Of a stretch of DNA of 64,000 nucleotides, positions 61,680 to 64,000 are shown in pieces. The notes under the pieces were generated by a model. The model was not told the origin of the DNA. It worked only from the letters and a program-made list of their open reading frames with translations, and made no database searches. The stretch comes from Halomonas nitroreducens. GTDB lineage: Bacteria; Pseudomonadota; Gammaproteobacteria; Pseudomonadales; Halomonadaceae. Location of the stretch: NCBI RefSeq assembly GCF_003966155.1, contig NZ_RXNS01000002.1, positions 248,001-312,000 of the forward strand, given 5' to 3'. Numbering within the stretch: the stretch's first letter is position 1; each line of letters starts with the position of its first letter. The translations under genes and the position numbers were made by a program.

Positions 61680-62441
61680 TCAGAGTCGCAGGCCCCCGTC
61701 ACACTCGATCACCCGCCCGGTGAAATAGGGATTCTCGAAGATGAAGGCCACGCTCTCGGCGATGTCCTGGGGCTGGCCCAGACGCTTGAGCGGCACGTCG
61801 GCGGCAATGCGCTCCCGCATGTCGTCGCGCATTGCGGCCGTCATCTCCGTCTCGATGAAGCCGGGCGCCACCGCTCCCACGCGAATGTCATGGCGCGCCA
61901 GCTCCCTGGCCCAGGTCACCGTCAATGCCGCCACCCCGGCCTTCGCCGCCGCATAATTGCTCTGGCCCATGTTGCCGGCTCGGGAGATACTCGAGATATT
62001 GACGATCACCCCGGGCCGGCCGGCGTCGATCATCTGCGCGGCCGCCTCCCGACCGCACAGGAAGACACCGGTGAGGTTCACATCGATCACCTGCTGCCAC
62101 TGGGCCAGCGACATGGTCTCCGTGACCGCGCCGTCCTTCGCCTTGACCAGCAGGCCGTCTCGCACGATGCCGGCATTGTTCACCAGGCCACCAAGCGGTC
62201 CCAGGGTGGAGCGAATGGCGGCGAAGGCCTCGCGAACCGAGCCCTCATCGACGACATCGACGCTGAAGCCGCTGGCGGCGATGCCCGCCGCGTGCAGGGC
62301 GCCCAGGGCGTTGTCCAGGCACTCGCCGTCCATGTCGAGCAGCGCCAGGGTGGCACCGGCCCGGCCGAGGCGCTCGGCCATGGCCAGTCCCAGGCCACGG
62401 GCACCGCCGGTAATGGCGATGGTGGTGTTGTCGAGGGTCAT
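61680..62441 (-). CDS. Short-chain dehydrogenase/reductase (FabG-like)
   Basis: A 253-residue classical SDR with cofactor site [10 protein letters not shown] (residues 11-20), NNAG, catalytic Ser-Tyr-Lys in [23 protein letters not shown], and the end motif [12 protein letters not shown]. It resembles FabG/3-oxoacyl-ACP reductases and acetoacetyl-CoA reductases. No fatty-acid genes are next to it, so the substrate is unknown. It is a single gene. Confidence 0.8.
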   Translation of the reverse strand: MTLDNTTIAITGGARGLGLAMAERLGRAGATLALLDMDGECLDNALGALHAAGIAASGFSVDVVDEGSVREAFAAIRSTLGPLGGLVNNAGIVRDGLLVKAKDGAVTETMSLAQWQQVIDVNLTGVFLCGREAAAQMIDAGRPGVIVNISSISRAGNMGQSNYAAAKAGVAALTVTWARELARHDIRVGAVAPGFIETEMTAAMRDDMRERIAADVPLKRLGQPQDIAESVAFIFENPYFTGRVIECDGGLRL

Positions 62442-62636
62442 GGGAGTCTCCCGGGGTCAGTGTGGTCATGGCGACGGCCCGTCGCCGTCGGATGCCCGTC
62501 ATATCGGCACTGACAGCCTACGCTTTATATTGCGACGCAGCACCCTCCCTCGGGAGCAGACCCTGGCCCACTGGGGATCGCTTGATTTTCCCTGTGTCGC
62601 CCCCATGTCATCGGCATTCGATACCGTGGAGTCATC

Positions 62637-63155
62637 ATGCCCTTCCTTCTCATCTTCACCGTCTTTGCCCTGCTCGATTTCGTGCTCCTGTTTTCCGTCG
62701 GCAGCCAGATTGGCCTGCTGACCACCCTGGCCCTGGTACTCGGCACCGGCTTCATCGGTCTGCACCTGATCCGTCGCGAGGGGGTGGCCACCTTCGCCAG
62801 GGCCCAGGAGCGCATGGCCCGGGGTGAGGTTCCCTCCGGCGAACTGCTCACCGGGGCGGCGCTGATCTTCGGCGGCGCCCTGCTCATGGCGCCCGGCTTT
62901 CTCTCCGACACCCTGGGCTTCATGTGCCTGATTCCCGATGCGCGCCGCCTGCTGGGCAAGCTGCTCGGCCGGGTCGGCCTGCGCATGCGGGGGGTGCATG
63001 TCCAGACCGGCGGCTACCGTCCCCGCCAGGGCAGCGACGCCGACTGGCAACAAGCCGACGCGCCTCGCGGCGACGCCACCGGGGAAGGCCATACCGGCAC
63101 CCAGGGCGAGCCGCTGGAGGGCGATTTCATCGGCCACGACGAGCGCCGGGGCTGA
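62637..63155 (+). CDS. fxsA: FxsA-family membrane protein
   Basis: A 172-residue protein with two to three hydrophobic helices (about 2-45 and 73-95), the family phrases LIRREGVATFARAQERMARGEVP and GAALIFGGALLMAPGFLSDTLGF, and a hydrophilic acidic tail (about 120-172). FxsA in E. coli affects phage T7 exclusion by F. It commonly stands next to groES, as here. Confidence 0.88.
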   Translation: MPFLLIFTVFALLDFVLLFSVGSQIGLLTTLALVLGTGFIGLHLIRREGVATFARAQERMARGEVPSGELLTGAALIFGGALLMAPGFLSDTLGFMCLIPDARRLLGKLLGRVGLRMRGVHVQTGGYRPRQGSDADWQQADAPRGDATGEGHTGTQGEPLEGDFIGHDERRG

Positions 63156-63178
63156 CGAGAAAAAATTTATGCCGGGGC

Positions 63179-63207
63179 CTTGAAAGCCCCGTCAGCAGCC
63201 CCACTTA
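63179..63207 (+). promoter_or_regulatory. Sigma-32 heat-shock promoter of groESL
   Basis: CTTGAAA (63179-63185), a 13-bp spacer and CCCCACTTA (63199-63207) fit the sigma-32 consensus CTTGAA / CCCCATnTA closely. It lies about 150 bp before groES. The long leader between them has no gene. No CIRCE-type repeat was seen. Confidence 0.82.
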
Positions 63208-63359
63208 ACCGTCAGCAACGAGCTTCGGCCCCGGCTTCGCCGAGGTCATCCACACGGAAGGCGGTAACGCCTTCACCCCGCAGCCCGCTGCGGGTTGATG
63301 ATGAAAACCGCCGTGGCAGCGACGCCCCGGCACAGCAAACCATCAGGAGAACGTGAGCA

Positions 63360-63653
63360 ATGAACATCCGTCCCTTGCACGATCGCGTCGTCATCCGTCG
63401 CGTTGAAGAAGAGCAGAAGACCGCAGGCGGCATCGTGCTCCCGGGCAGTGCCCAGGAAAAGCCGACTCGTGGCGAAGTCCTCGCCGTCGGTAACGGCCGG
63501 ATTCTGGACAGCGGCGACGTGCGCCCGCTCGACGTCAAGGTCGGCGACACCGTGATCTTCAAGGATGGCTTCGGCGTCGAGAAGCAGAAGATCGACGGCG
63601 AGGAAGTGCTGATCATGAGCGAGTCCGACATCCTGGCCGTCGTCGAAGGCTGA
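63360..63653 (+). CDS. groES: GroES co-chaperonin
   Basis: A 97-residue co-chaperonin starting [28 protein letters not shown], with the mobile loop in [20 protein letters not shown] and the end phrase [15 protein letters not shown]. It caps the GroEL ring. It follows a sigma-32 promoter and precedes groEL by 62 bases. Confidence 0.98.
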   Translation: MNIRPLHDRVVIRRVEEEQKTAGGIVLPGSAQEKPTRGEVLAVGNGRILDSGDVRPLDVKVGDTVIFKDGFGVEKQKIDGEEVLIMSESDILAVVEG

Positions 63654-63685
63654 GCCACGACCCGCTAGCAATCGCTCGATACTGA

Positions 63686-64000
<315 letters not shown>

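Overview
The window looks like a chromosomal segment of a GC-rich halophilic gammaproteobacterium, most likely Halomonas or a close relative. This is an inference from gene content. The cat and ben genes form one catR/catBCA-benABCD block of the type known from Halomonas organivorans. There are many uptake and breakdown genes for quaternary amines (OpuAC, BCCT, Rieske demethylase), and a gammaproteobacterial core (gacA-uvrC-pgsA-tRNA-Gly/Cys/Leu, nadB, sdhE/ygfX, ihfB-lapA-lapB, pyrF, fxsA, groESL).

Layout. (1) 1-10117: one co-directional catabolic run. It begins with a dioxygenase and HD-oxygenase pair of the TmpA/TmpB phosphonate type. It continues with an AruI-like 2-ketoarginine decarboxylase, an orphan glycine-betaine-type binding protein, an AruH-like arginine transaminase, a complete polar amino acid ABC transporter and an aldehyde dehydrogenase. 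(2) 10160-15172: a mercury resistance locus, merR divergent from merT-merP-merF-merA. The mer operon seems to run on into a second small heavy-metal-binding protein, an outer-membrane barrel and a membrane-anchored NHL propeller. (3) 15184-28291: a cupin, a 210-bp MITE-like element, then a probable proline-betaine (stachydrine) or related N-methylamine catabolic cluster: DAO oxidoreductase, rubredoxin-reductase fusion, aldehyde dehydrogenase, Rieske oxygenase, BCCT transporter, TetR, P5C-reductase-like protein, N-methylproline demethylase and LysR. (4) 28546-37558: a five-PAS diguanylate cyclase, acuI/acuR with its two operators, a LysR divergent from DJ-1 and GST genes, a cytochrome c with a His-rich tail, and a transglycosylase-like lipoprotein. 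(5) 37705-47664: benzoate to beta-ketoadipate enol-lactone, with two BenE transporters, benABCD, catBCA and a divergent catR. (6) 47936-51145: a class II aldolase, a hybrid RNase H, and a small decayed integrative-element scar (imperfect repeats, two small ORFs, an integrase C-terminal remnant) next to tRNA-Ala(GGC). (7) 51381-64000: core genes, ending in groES and the start of groEL behind a sigma-32 promoter.

How the parts work together. Regions 1 and 3 both feed nitrogenous osmolytes or amino acids into central metabolism: N,N,N-trimethylated phosphonate to glycine betaine and phosphate, arginine to guanidinobutyrate, and proline betaine to proline. Region 5 converts benzoate through catechol and cis,cis-muconate. 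Several local regulators have recognisable operators close by: MerR, a TetR with paired TGTACA sites, AcuR with ATAC/GTCTAT-type dyads, and CatR/CatM with ATAC-N7-GTAT. All functional calls come from reading the sequence; no database search was run.
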